A stretch of 64,000 nt of DNA from Bradyrhizobium sp. AZCC 1721 (GTDB taxonomy: Bacteria > Pseudomonadota > Alphaproteobacteria > Rhizobiales > Xanthobacteraceae): assembly GCF_036924715.1 (NCBI RefSeq), contig NZ_JAZHSB010000001.1, positions 6,067,001-6,131,000 of the forward strand, read 5' to 3'. The notes beneath the pieces are model-generated. The model was not told where the DNA came from, did not search any database, and saw only the letters and a list, made by a program, of their open reading frames with translations. Shown here one piece after another: positions 25,768 through 33,915 of the stretch (position 1 is the stretch's first letter; every line of letters starts with the position of its first letter). Both the position numbers and the translations under genes were made by a program.

Positions 25768-26080
25768 GGTTCAACTCCAGCGCGAACGGTGGGAGATCAA
25801 ACCACAGATTTGCCGGTTGTTGTGTGACCCAGCTCCCACAATCGCTTGCTATAGTGGTGAGCTCATCAATCGAGATTGGCCGGGATCGCTTGATCCGACA
25901 GGGCTTTTCGGCGGTTTACGGATTGAGGTCGAACATGGCCTAACGTCCGATGTCGTGACCGAATACGCTTCATGCCCAAAAATGCAGTCCAGGCTCTCGC
26001 GCTATGGCAGCGGCTGGCGGCTAAGCTCTCATTAAGTAACTCACCGACATTAACGGAGCTTTTGCGTCTGATCGTCAACA
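25768..26080. other. Divergent intergenic region
   Basis: A 313-base stretch between yjgN (minus) and the unknown gene (plus). It must hold the promoters of both. No convincing -35/-10 pair, palindrome or small gene with a ribosome site was found. Confidence 0.4.
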
Positions 26081-27127
26081 ATGAGACTATCTGTCCTGAA
26101 CCGATGCAGCATCATGCGCCCTTCACCGCATTCCAATCACTTTATCCTGGAAACATTTGATTGCGATTTGTGGTGTCCCATCGCACAGATGCGCTTTCAT
26201 GTCGGCGACATCGGGCCGCTTCGCTCGATCCTTGGAGAAGACACGAGCCAGGATCCTGATCTGAATCATACCTATTGTCTCGGTGATGACCAGCTTGCGG
26301 CGCTGATCGAGCGCTTCGACGTCAAGTATGATCGTGCCGAATTCAACTCCACTGATCTCGCCATCGCGCTATTTCGGTGGCACGACGCCAGTGAAGCGCC
26401 CTATCTGATCCATACCGGATATGAGCTACCTCTCCTGCTGGACGGTCGAAAGAAGCTTGCGCGCATGTCTCACGCTTGTCCGCCGATGACGTTCGATGGT
26501 GAACATCGATTTGATCATTGGGTGGCCGAAGGCATGCTGCACCGGGAAGAGATTATCGAACCATCCGACCCTCCGGGTAAAAAATATTTCGGTCATCGAA
26601 CGGTGCTTTACACGCCGAAGGGCGAGGAGTGGCGAATTCCTGCGCACAACCTGATCTGGCAAGCTTCAGCGAAATCGGCAGGGTGGAATGAGCATCTTGA
26701 GCGGCTTGAAGGCATGCTCTTCGGCTATGAGGACTGGCAGAACGATTGGTGGATCGACTGGCAACGAGGCCGTGGCCGCTTCGATGGCTTGTGCTTTTGC
26801 TGTTCCGTTACTTTGGCCGGGCTGGCATGGATGGAGGCGGCCGGCTTTCGCGCGCTTCCGCCCATTGAGAAGCCGGACTTGATCATCGCAAACTATGATG
26901 CGGACGCAAAGAATGACTTGGAAGCACTCATGCTTGAAAGCGCGGATAGCGTGGCGTTGGTCCGCTTCAATCTGCCCGGTCAGGAAGCCAAGAATTTCAT
27001 AGACCTTCGAAACTACGGTCCTTGGCATGTCGGAGCGGAGCGGATCGGCGAACTGAATAAGCACCTTAGAGGCTCAGTAGCCATTGTTGCACGCCGAAAC
27101 GAAGCTGGCCATTTGCAACGGACTTGA
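26081..27127 (+). CDS. Hypothetical protein, lower-GC gene
   Basis: A 348-residue soluble protein that I do not recognise. It has Trp- and Tyr-rich segments such as FGYEDWQNDWWIDWQRGRGR and FCCSVTLAGLAWMEAAGF, and no signal peptide or membrane helix. Its composition (more Asp, His, Asn, Trp; fewer Ala and Gly) and a visibly lower GC content than its neighbours suggest acquisition by transfer. The start is uncertain: ATG 26081 and ATG 26114 both lack a good ribosome site. It converges with the isovaleryl-CoA dehydrogenase gene, 11 bases away. Confidence 0.6.
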   Translation: MRLSVLNRCSIMRPSPHSNHFILETFDCDLWCPIAQMRFHVGDIGPLRSILGEDTSQDPDLNHTYCLGDDQLAALIERFDVKYDRAEFNSTDLAIALFRWHDASEAPYLIHTGYELPLLLDGRKKLARMSHACPPMTFDGEHRFDHWVAEGMLHREEIIEPSDPPGKKYFGHRTVLYTPKGEEWRIPAHNLIWQASAKSAGWNEHLERLEGMLFGYEDWQNDWWIDWQRGRGRFDGLCFCCSVTLAGLAWMEAAGFRALPPIEKPDLIIANYDADAKNDLEALMLESADSVALVRFNLPGQEAKNFIDLRNYGPWHVGAERIGELNKHLRGSVAIVARRNEAGHLQRT

Positions 27128-27138
27128 GTTTGGAAAGG

Positions 27139-28311
27139 CTACGCCGTCTTTTCGAACAGCTCCCGTCCGATCAGCATGCGGCGGATTTCGCTGGTGCCGG
27201 CGCCGATCTCATAAAGTTTGGCGTCGCGCAGCAGCCGCCCGGTCGGGTAGTCGTTGATATAGCCGTTGCCGCCGAGGAGCTGGATGGCGTCGAGCGCGCA
27301 TTGCGTCGCCTTCTCCGCCGCGTAGAGGATCGCACCGGCGGCGTCCTCCCGCGTGGTCTCGCCGCGGTCGCAGGCTTTTGCCACGGCGTACACGTAGGCA
27401 CGCGAGGCGTTCATCGTGGTGTACATGTCGGCAATCTTGCCCTGCACCAGCTGGAAGCTGCCGATCGGCTCACCGAACTGCTTGCGCTCGTGCACGTAAG
27501 GCAGCACCACGTCCATGCAGGCCTGCATGATGCCGATCGGGCCCGCCGCCAGCACCGCGCGCTCATAGTCGAGGCCGCTCATCAAGACGTTGGCGCCGCG
27601 GCCGACCTCGCTCAGCACGTTGTCTTCCGGCACCTCGCAATCCTCGAACAAGAGTTCGCAGGTGTCGGAGCCGCGCATGCCGAGCTTGTCGAGCTTTTGC
27701 GCGGTGGAAAATCCCTTCATGCCCTTTTCGATGAGGAAGGCGGTGATGCCACGCGGGCCGGCGTTAGGATCAGTCTTGGCGTAGACCACCAGCGTGTCCG
27801 CCTCGGGACCGTTGGTGATCCACATCTTGTTGCCGTTCAGCACGAAGCGGTCGCCCTTCTTTTCGGCGCGGGTCTTCATCGAGACCACGTCTGAGCCAGC
27901 ACCCGGCTCCGACATCGCGAGCGAGCCGACATGCTCGCCCGAGATCAGCTTCGGCAGATACTTCCGTTTCTGCGCCTCATTGCCGTTGCGGCGGATCTGG
28001 TTGACGCAGAGGTTGGAATGGGCGCCGTAGGACAGGCCGACGGAGGCTGATGCCCGCGACATTTCTTCCAGTGCGATGCAGTGCTCGAGATAACCGAGGC
28101 CGGCGCCGCCATATTCCTCTTCCACCGTGATACCGTGCAGGCCGAGCGCGCCAATCTTCGGCCAGAGATCGCGCGGAAACTGATTGCTGCGGTCGATCTG
28201 CGCGGCGCGCGGGGCGATCTCGTTTTGCGAAAACGCATGCACGGTCTCGCGGATTGCGTCCGCAGTCTCGCCAAGATCGAAGTTGAACATCCGATGGGCG
28301 TTGGAAATCAT
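27139..28311 (-). CDS. ivd: Isovaleryl-CoA dehydrogenase
   Basis: A 390-residue FAD enzyme that oxidises isovaleryl-CoA in leucine breakdown. The acyl-CoA dehydrogenase signatures are present (LAMSEPGAGSDVVSMKTRAE, QLLGGNGYINDYPTGRLLRD), and the sequence YGAHSNLCVNQIRRNG with the catalytic Glu in GLDYERAVLAAGP is characteristic of the isovaleryl-CoA subgroup, where the base lies at this earlier position. The start ATG 28311 has GGGAGG five bases before it. The usual partners (methylcrotonyl-CoA carboxylase, HMG-CoA lyase) are not in the window. It is divergent from two P450 genes, 223 bases apart. Confidence 0.9.
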   Translation of the reverse strand: MISNAHRMFNFDLGETADAIRETVHAFSQNEIAPRAAQIDRSNQFPRDLWPKIGALGLHGITVEEEYGGAGLGYLEHCIALEEMSRASASVGLSYGAHSNLCVNQIRRNGNEAQKRKYLPKLISGEHVGSLAMSEPGAGSDVVSMKTRAEKKGDRFVLNGNKMWITNGPEADTLVVYAKTDPNAGPRGITAFLIEKGMKGFSTAQKLDKLGMRGSDTCELLFEDCEVPEDNVLSEVGRGANVLMSGLDYERAVLAAGPIGIMQACMDVVLPYVHERKQFGEPIGSFQLVQGKIADMYTTMNASRAYVYAVAKACDRGETTREDAAGAILYAAEKATQCALDAIQLLGGNGYINDYPTGRLLRDAKLYEIGAGTSEIRRMLIGRELFEKTA

Positions 28312-28534
28312 GGCCGCCTCCCGGCGAATTTAACGTTGTTTCAAACAGACTTAGTACCCGGGCCTATACTTGTCACGCGGCGAAATACGCGCGCGCCGCC
28401 CAAGATCGAACCGGCACTGCGATGCGGCCAAATGCGCCCAACTCGCCCTTGCGCCGGGGCACGGCTCGGGATGTAATAGGGTAAAACATCACCCGTTCGG
28501 CACGCTTCGCACGGGGAATCAGGGAGAGCGGCTC

Positions 28535-29806
28535 ATGCACGGAACCATCGATCTCGCCGGAGATTCTCATCTGCGCGCCGCGCGCGATGCGGCTCAATCC
28601 ATGCCGCTGGCGGATTTCGATGTCGGCAATCCCGAACTGTTTCAAAACGATTCATTCTGGCCGTATTTCGACCGGCTGCGCCGGGACGACCCGGTGCATT
28701 ACTGCAGGGACAGCATGTTCGGGCCGTACTGGTCGATAACCAAGTACAACGACATCATGGACGTCGAGACCAACCACGCGGTGTTCTCCTCGGCGTCGTC
28801 GCTTGGCGGCATCACCATTCGCGACGTCGCGCCGGACCTGCGCCGCGAAAGCTTCATCGCGATGGACCAGCCGCGCCACTCAGCGCAGCGCAAGACGGTG
28901 GCGCCGATGTTCACGCCGACGCACCTGGACCAGCTCGCGATCAACATCCGCAAGCGCTCCGCCGAATGCCTCGACAACCTTCCGAAGAACGAAACGTTCG
29001 ACTGGGTCGATCAGGTCTCGATCGAGCTGACCACGCAGATGCTCGCCGTGTTGTTCGACTTCCCCTGGAAAGACCGCCGCAAGCTGACGCGATGGTCCGA
29101 CATCGCAACCACGATTCCGCATCATGGCGGCCTGGTCGAGACCGAGGACCAGCGGCAGGCCGAGCTGTTGGAATGCGCGACCTATTTCGCAAGACTGTGG
29201 AAGGAGCGCATCAACCAGCCGCCGAAGAGCGATTTGTTGTCGATGATGGCGCATAGCGATGCTACGCGCGACATGGACCCGAAGAATTTTCTCGGCAATC
29301 TGATCCTGCTGATCGTCGGCGGCAACGACACCACGCGCAACACGCTCTCGGGGAGCGTCTATGCGCTGAACAAGAATCCGGACCAGTATCGGAAGCTCCG
29401 CGACAACCCCGAACTGATCGACAGCTTCGTCCCCGAAGTAATCCGCTGGCAGACGCCGCTGGCGCATATGCGGCGCACCGCGCTCGAAGACATCGAATTC
29501 CGCGGGCGTCAGATCAAGAAGGGCGACAAGATCGTGATGTGGTACGTCTCGGGCAACCGCGACGAGGAGGTGATCGAGCGTCCCTACGAGTTCATCATCG
29601 ACCGCGCCCGCCCCCGCACCCACCTTTCCTTTGGTTTCGGCATCCACCGTTGCGTCGGGATCAGGCTGGCGGAATTGCAACTGAAGATTATCTGGGAAGA
29701 AATCCTCAAGCGGTACGATAATATTGAGGTGATCGGCGAACCGAAGCGGGTATATTCGAGTTTCGTCAAGGGCTACGAGACCCTGCCGGTCCGCATCGCC
29801 GCCTAG
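28535..29806 (+). CDS. Cytochrome P450 (CYP153-like), first of a tandem pair
   Basis: A 423-residue soluble P450. The I-helix oxygen site is GGNDTTRNTLSG, the ExxR motif lies in FVPEVIRWQTPLAHMRR and the haem-binding loop is FGFGIHRCVGIRLAE. Segments such as VHYCRDSMFGPYWSITKYND and QVSIELTTQMLAVLFDFPW resemble the CYP153 family of alkane and fatty-acid hydroxylases, by memory. Start ATG 28535 has AGGGAG upstream. It is followed 32 bases later by a very similar P450, so the pair arose by tandem duplication and is likely one operon. No ferredoxin or ferredoxin reductase gene is adjacent, so electrons must come from partners elsewhere. Confidence 0.88.
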   Translation: MHGTIDLAGDSHLRAARDAAQSMPLADFDVGNPELFQNDSFWPYFDRLRRDDPVHYCRDSMFGPYWSITKYNDIMDVETNHAVFSSASSLGGITIRDVAPDLRRESFIAMDQPRHSAQRKTVAPMFTPTHLDQLAINIRKRSAECLDNLPKNETFDWVDQVSIELTTQMLAVLFDFPWKDRRKLTRWSDIATTIPHHGGLVETEDQRQAELLECATYFARLWKERINQPPKSDLLSMMAHSDATRDMDPKNFLGNLILLIVGGNDTTRNTLSGSVYALNKNPDQYRKLRDNPELIDSFVPEVIRWQTPLAHMRRTALEDIEFRGRQIKKGDKIVMWYVSGNRDEEVIERPYEFIIDRARPRTHLSFGFGIHRCVGIRLAELQLKIIWEEILKRYDNIEVIGEPKRVYSSFVKGYETLPVRIAA

Positions 29807-29838
29807 CCGCGCTCACGCTCACCCGGGATGATCGAACA

Positions 29839-31113
29839 ATGAACGTTCAAACAGCCATCAGAGCCGACCGACAAGAGCTGCTGCGCGCCGCGCGCGAGGA
29901 GGCCTATTCGACGCCGCTGAAGGACTTTCATCCCGGTGCGCCAAAACTTTTCCAGAACGACACGCTGTGGCCGTGGTTCGAGCGGCTGCGCAAGGAAGAG
30001 CCGGTTCACTACTGCGAGAATTCGCCGATCGAGCCCTATTGGTCGGTGACCAAGTACAACGACATCATGCATGTCGACACCAATCACGGCATCTTCTCCT
30101 CCGATTCCACGCTCGGCGGCATCTCGATCCGCGACGTGCCGCCCGGCTACGACTATCCGAGCTTCATCGCGATGGACCAGCCCAGGCACTCGGCGCAGCG
30201 CAAGACGGTGTCGCCGATGTTCACGCCGACGCATCTGGATGAATTGGCAAAATTGATCCGCGAGCGCTCGCAAAAGGTGCTGGACAATTTGCCGCGCAAC
30301 GAGACCTTCAACTTCGTCGAGCGCGTCTCGATCGAGCTGACGACGCAGATGCTGGCGACGCTGTTCGATTTCCCCTGGGAGGAGCGGCGCAAGCTGACGC
30401 GCTGGTCCGACGTCTCGACCGCGCTGCCCAAGAGCGGCGTGGTGGAATCGCCCGAGCAGCGGCGCCGGGAGATGGACGAATGCTACGCCTATTTCTCGAA
30501 GCTGTGGAACGAGCGCGTCAACGCGCCGCCGAAGAACGACCTGCTGTCGATGATGGCGCACAGCGATGCGACGCGGCACATGGACCCCGATAATCTGATG
30601 GGCAACATCATCCTCTTGATCGTCGGCGGCAACGACACCACGCGCAACACCATGAGCGGCTCGGTGCTGGCGTTGAACGAGCACCCCGACCAGTATCAGA
30701 AGCTGCGCGACAATCCGGCGCTGATCGATTCCATGGTGCCGGAAGTGATCCGCTGGCAGACGCCGCTCGCCCATATGCGCCGCACCGCGTTGGTCGACAC
30801 CGAGATCGGCGGCAAGAAGATCAAAAAGGGCGACCGCGTGGTGATGTGGTACGTCTCCGGCAACCGTGACGAAGAAGGCATCGAGCGGCCCGACGAATTC
30901 ATCATCGACCGCGCCCGTCCCCGCACCCATCTGTCGTTCGGCTTCGGCATCCACCGCTGCGTCGGCATGCGGCTGGCCGAGTTGCAGCTCAAGATCGTGT
31001 GGGAAGAAATGCTGAGGCGTTTTGACCGCATCGAGGTGGTCGGCGAGCCGAAGCGGGTCTATTCAAGCTTCGTGCGCGGCATCGAGCAGTTGCCGGTGCG
31101 CATTCCGGGGTGA
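29839..31113 (+). CDS. Cytochrome P450 (CYP153-like), second of a tandem pair
   Basis: A 424-residue paralog of the preceding gene; most positions are the same, including GGNDTTRNTMSG, VIRWQTPLAHMRRTAL, PRTHLSFGFGIHRCVG and YSSFVRGIEQLPVRI. Differences concentrate near the N terminus and in the B-C region (DVPPGYDYPSFIAMDQPRHS against DVAPDLRRESFIAMDQPRHS), where substrate contact residues lie in P450s, so the two may prefer different chains. It may be a terminal or subterminal hydroxylase of hydrophobic chains or a terpenoid oxidase; the substrate is inferred only from family resemblance. It is followed by a hairpin at 31161. Confidence 0.88.
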   Translation: MNVQTAIRADRQELLRAAREEAYSTPLKDFHPGAPKLFQNDTLWPWFERLRKEEPVHYCENSPIEPYWSVTKYNDIMHVDTNHGIFSSDSTLGGISIRDVPPGYDYPSFIAMDQPRHSAQRKTVSPMFTPTHLDELAKLIRERSQKVLDNLPRNETFNFVERVSIELTTQMLATLFDFPWEERRKLTRWSDVSTALPKSGVVESPEQRRREMDECYAYFSKLWNERVNAPPKNDLLSMMAHSDATRHMDPDNLMGNIILLIVGGNDTTRNTMSGSVLALNEHPDQYQKLRDNPALIDSMVPEVIRWQTPLAHMRRTALVDTEIGGKKIKKGDRVVMWYVSGNRDEEGIERPDEFIIDRARPRTHLSFGFGIHRCVGMRLAELQLKIVWEEMLRRFDRIEVVGEPKRVYSSFVRGIEQLPVRIPG

Positions 31114-31150
31114 GCGGCGCGCGCAATCTCGTCTGATCACTACAGGCCGC

Positions 31151-31176
31151 AAAAGAAAAAGCCGCCCAAAGGCGGC
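31151..31176 (-). terminator. Hairpin terminator (minus direction)
   Basis: GCCGCC (31161-31166) and GGCGGC (31171-31176) form a stem with loop CAAA. On the minus strand the stem is followed by TTTTTCTTTT, a good terminator. It would end transcripts coming from the right, although the next gene to the right is on the plus strand; it could also be part of a small unannotated minus transcript. Confidence 0.55.
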
Positions 31177-31442
31177 GTCCACATTCGAACCTGATGATCG
31201 TGGATCAGGCAGAGATCACTGCTGGCTGTGTCTTCCGGAAATATCCGGAAAGCAGAACACCCGTCTTCCCCCACTTCAATATGTAGCGCACAAGGGGCTT
31301 GCTTCAAGACCCCGGTCATCCCGTAGAACCGCCGACCGAAGCCACAACCTACGGGGGTCACGAAATGAGTGCATTTGCCGTCGACGTGCCGATCGCGCAG
31401 GGCCGGGTTGATCGCAGCCGCGGAAACGACCGGCGTTTGGCG

Positions 31443-32912
31443 ATGAGCGAGCATGCGGTGGTCATCGTTGGCGGAGGCCCGACAGGGCTGGTGTTGGCCG
31501 GCGAGTTGGCGTTGGCTGATATCGACGTTGCCATCGTCGAGCGGCGCCCTGACCAGGAGCTCGTCGGCTCGCGCGCGGGCGGTCTGCACGCACGCACCAT
31601 CGAGGTGCTCGATCAGCGCGGAATCGCCGATCGGTTTCTCTCGCAGGGACAGGTGGCCCAGGTCGCAGGCTTCGCCTTGATCCGTTTGGACATCAGCGAC
31701 TTTCCCACCCGGCACAATTACGGGCTCGCACTGTGGCAAAATCATATCGAGCGCATCCTCGCCAGCTGGGTCGAGGAGCTGGCGGTGCCGATCTATCGCG
31801 GACGTGAGGTGACGGATTTCGCGCAAGACGACACTGGCGTCGACGTCGTGCTGTCCGATGGCCAATCATTGCGGGTGAAGTATCTCGTCGGCTGCGATGG
31901 CGGACGCAGTCTGATCCGCAAAGCGGCCGGCATCGACTTCCCTGGCTGGGATCCGACAACGAGCCACCTGATCGCCGAGGTTGAGATTGCCGGGGAGGCA
32001 GAATGGGGCATCCGCCACGACGCCCGCGGCCTTCATGGCCTGAGCAGGCTGGAGGATGGCGGGCCGGTGCGGGTCATGGTGACCGAGCAGCACCTGGGAT
32101 CCACCAGCGAACCCACCTTGCGCGATCTCAGCGAAGCGCTCATCGCTGTCTTCGGGACCGACTACGGGATCCACAGTCCGACCTCGATCTCCAGATTCAC
32201 CGACATGACCCGGCAGGCGGCGTCCTACCGCAAGGGACGCGTGCTGCTGGCTGGCGATGCCGCGCATGTGCACTATCCCGCGGGAGGACAGGGCCTCAAC
32301 ATCGGCGTGCAGGATGCCGTGAATCTGGGATGGAAGCTGGCGCAGGTGGTCAAGCAGACGTCACCGGAAAGCCTGCTGGATACCTATCACGCCGAGCGTC
32401 ACCCGGTCGGTGCCCGCGTGCTGCGCAACACGATGGCGCAAGTCGCGCTGATGCGTCGCCCGGACGACCGCGTGAAGGCCTTGCAGGACACCATGTCCGA
32501 ACTCCTCGGCATGGACGAGCCCCGCAAACGCTTCGCCGCGATGATGTCCGGTCTGGACATCCGTTACGACCTCGGCGAGGGACATCCGCTACTCGGACGC
32601 CGCATGCCTGATCTCGACCTGGTCACCGCCGACGGTCCGCTGCGAGTGTTCACTCTGCTGCACGGTGCCCGCCCCGTGCTGCTCGACCTCGGTCATCCCG
32701 ACCGCATCGACATCACGCCGTGGGCGGACCGGGTCCAACTGATCAGCGCCGAATATGCTGGTGCGTGGGAGCTGCCGGCAATCGGCGTAGTTGCTGCGCC
32801 CACCGCCGTGTTGATCAGGCCAGACGGATATGTCGCCTGGGTGGGGGACCAAACTGAGTTCGGGCTCACTGAGGCGCTAACGACCTGGTTCGGACCACCT
32901 GCCGCAACGTAG
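31443..32912 (+). CDS. FAD-dependent aromatic monooxygenase (class A, Rox/PgaE-like)
   Basis: A 489-residue flavin monooxygenase. The FAD-binding GxGxxG is in VVIVGGGPTGLVLAGELAL, the DG motif in YLVGCDGGRSLIRKAAG and the GD motif in GRVLLAGDAAHVHYPAGGQG, followed by DAVNLGWKLAQVVK. SRAGGLHARTIEVLDQRGIA is typical of the group containing rifampicin monooxygenase and polyketide hydroxylases. The C-terminal thioredoxin-like domain (VFTLLHGARPVLLDLG) is present. It hydroxylates an aromatic ring using NAD(P)H and O2. The start is uncertain: ATG 31443 is chosen; ATG 31365 would add 26 residues. No catabolic cluster surrounds it. Confidence 0.85.
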   Translation: MSEHAVVIVGGGPTGLVLAGELALADIDVAIVERRPDQELVGSRAGGLHARTIEVLDQRGIADRFLSQGQVAQVAGFALIRLDISDFPTRHNYGLALWQNHIERILASWVEELAVPIYRGREVTDFAQDDTGVDVVLSDGQSLRVKYLVGCDGGRSLIRKAAGIDFPGWDPTTSHLIAEVEIAGEAEWGIRHDARGLHGLSRLEDGGPVRVMVTEQHLGSTSEPTLRDLSEALIAVFGTDYGIHSPTSISRFTDMTRQAASYRKGRVLLAGDAAHVHYPAGGQGLNIGVQDAVNLGWKLAQVVKQTSPESLLDTYHAERHPVGARVLRNTMAQVALMRRPDDRVKALQDTMSELLGMDEPRKRFAAMMSGLDIRYDLGEGHPLLGRRMPDLDLVTADGPLRVFTLLHGARPVLLDLGHPDRIDITPWADRVQLISAEYAGAWELPAIGVVAAPTAVLIRPDGYVAWVGDQTEFGLTEALTTWFGPPAAT

Positions 32913-33072
32913 CCGCAAGGGTTTTGCCGGGCCTCTCGCTGATCCGCGGGCTGGCCCGCCCATGTCCGCCCCTGAATCGAAAGCTGAGATCATCTGGTTC
33001 GCCCGCAACGTAGACTTGGGGCCAACAGCGGGCCTTATAGGCGCTATGGCGCTTGAGGGCGGCCTTAAGCTT

Positions 33073-33375
33073 CTATCGGGCCCTTGAAGTGAGATTGCTG
33101 ATCCACACTCCGAGCAGCATGGCTGCTAGGAACGGCGGAACGAAAAACATGGGATAATAGTATGCATAGAAGACGCCGACACTCATCGCGTTGAGTGACC
33201 CTGGATAGATTTTCTCCGCGGCTATGACCCCTGCAATGACCGAAACGGCAAGTGATGACGTTGCGCCAGTCCATGAGCCGAACAATGCTCCGATGATCCA
33301 GCCCAATACCGCGCCGGGGATGGCGGCGAAGAAAAAGACGAGCCCCCAAACCCAAATGATCACTGCGTTAGTCAA
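33073..33375 (-). CDS. Small membrane protein, 100 residues
   Basis: A 100-residue protein with three transmembrane helices: AVIIWVWGLVFFFAAIPGA, TSSLAVSVIAGVIAAEKIYP and FYAYYYPMFFVPPFLAAMLL. The likely start is the TTG at 33375, whose TTGA overlaps the TGA of an upstream frame (33372-33374), a sign of translational coupling with the small gene before it; a GTG at 33363 is the alternative. No family is recognised; the Tyr-rich second half is distinctive. It may form a membrane complex with the small upstream protein. Confidence 0.55.
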   Translation of the reverse strand: MTNAVIIWVWGLVFFFAAIPGAVLGWIIGALFGSWTGATSSLAVSVIAGVIAAEKIYPGSLNAMSVGVFYAYYYPMFFVPPFLAAMLLGVWISNLTSRAR

Positions 33376-33519
33376 CTGAGGCGGTCCTGATAGAGTTTAT
33401 CTGCCTTTATGAAGGCGAAGATCGCGCCCACCATCGTGGGTAATCCGAAGAATAGCCGCGATTAAAACCGTTGGGAGGAGCAGCACGAAACCGACAAGCA
33501 CGAGTAGGATTTTCTTCAT
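33372..33519 (-). pseudogene. Small membrane protein, probable 1-nt frameshift
   Basis: From ATG 33519 the minus strand reads MKKILLVLVGFVLLLPTVLI and, in frame, stops at 33397 after an Arg/His-rich tail. One base out of frame the same DNA reads LFFGLPTMVGAIFAFIKADK followed by LYQDRLS, a normal membrane-protein end whose TGA overlaps the TTG start of the next gene. Removing one base from GCGGC (near 33456) joins the two halves into a 48-residue protein with two hydrophobic stretches. The coupling supports this reading. The 40-residue unshifted product is the alternative. Confidence 0.45.
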
Positions 33520-33542
33520 GAAGACAATTCTAGGTCGCGGAC

Positions 33543-33567
33543 GTTAACAAACTATCCATTTGTTAAC
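33543..33567. promoter_or_regulatory. Perfect inverted repeat upstream of small membrane genes
   Basis: GTTAACAAA (33543-33551) and its exact complement TTTGTTAAC (33559-33567) flank a seven-base centre. The site is 24 bases upstream of the ATG at 33519. A 9-7-9 palindrome at this distance is a good candidate operator for a dimeric regulator; it could also be the start of a hairpin. Confidence 0.5.
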
Positions 33568-33880
33568 GGACACTCCGGCTTCAACTAGGACAACCGGGGA
33601 TAAATACGGACAGCCCCCATGGCTCCTAGAAATGTAGGACCAATTCAAGACCAAGGAAGTTCGTTGGCTGGATGTCCGATTTGGGGGCACAAGCGAGCTC
33701 GGCCCTGCCCTATCCTATGTCCGTGTGACCCTCGAATGCGGACATCGCCGCCGACGGCGTTCGATTCCCCTTGTGCCAGGAAAAGCATCGCCATCTCGCT
33801 TGCGCAGGTTCGACAACTCCATTCGGATGAGAATGCACAGTCGCGTCGGGTAGGAACTGCGACTGAACGCAACTGCCGCG
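33568..33880. other. Intergenic stretch with degenerate repeats
   Basis: No gene is supported. The bases contain nested inverted segments: GGCACAAG pairs with CTTGTGCC about 100 bases later, and ATGTCCG with CGGACAT inside. Similar ATGTCCG/CGGACAT elements recur in Bradyrhizobium intergenic DNA, so this is probably a decayed dispersed repeat. Confidence 0.4.
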
Positions 33881-33881
33881 C

Positions 33882-33901
33882 TTGACAAAAAAATTTGTCA
33901 A
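33882..33901 (+). promoter_or_regulatory. 20-bp operator overlapping the -35 of the ArsR-like gene
   Basis: TTGACAAAAAAATTTGTCAA is a perfect palindrome with 8-bp arms and a four-A centre. Its first six bases are also a consensus -35 (TTGACA); TACGTT at 33904-33909 could be the -10 after 16 bases. Binding of a dimeric regulator here would block RNA polymerase, which fits self-repression by the next gene. Confidence 0.75.
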
Positions 33902-33915
33902 TGTACGTTACCGCC

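Noticed and set aside
23566..25827. A 753-codon plus-strand frame
   Set aside because: It is antisense to the M48 peptidase and YjgN genes; composition (Arg, Gln, His) is that of a shadow frame.
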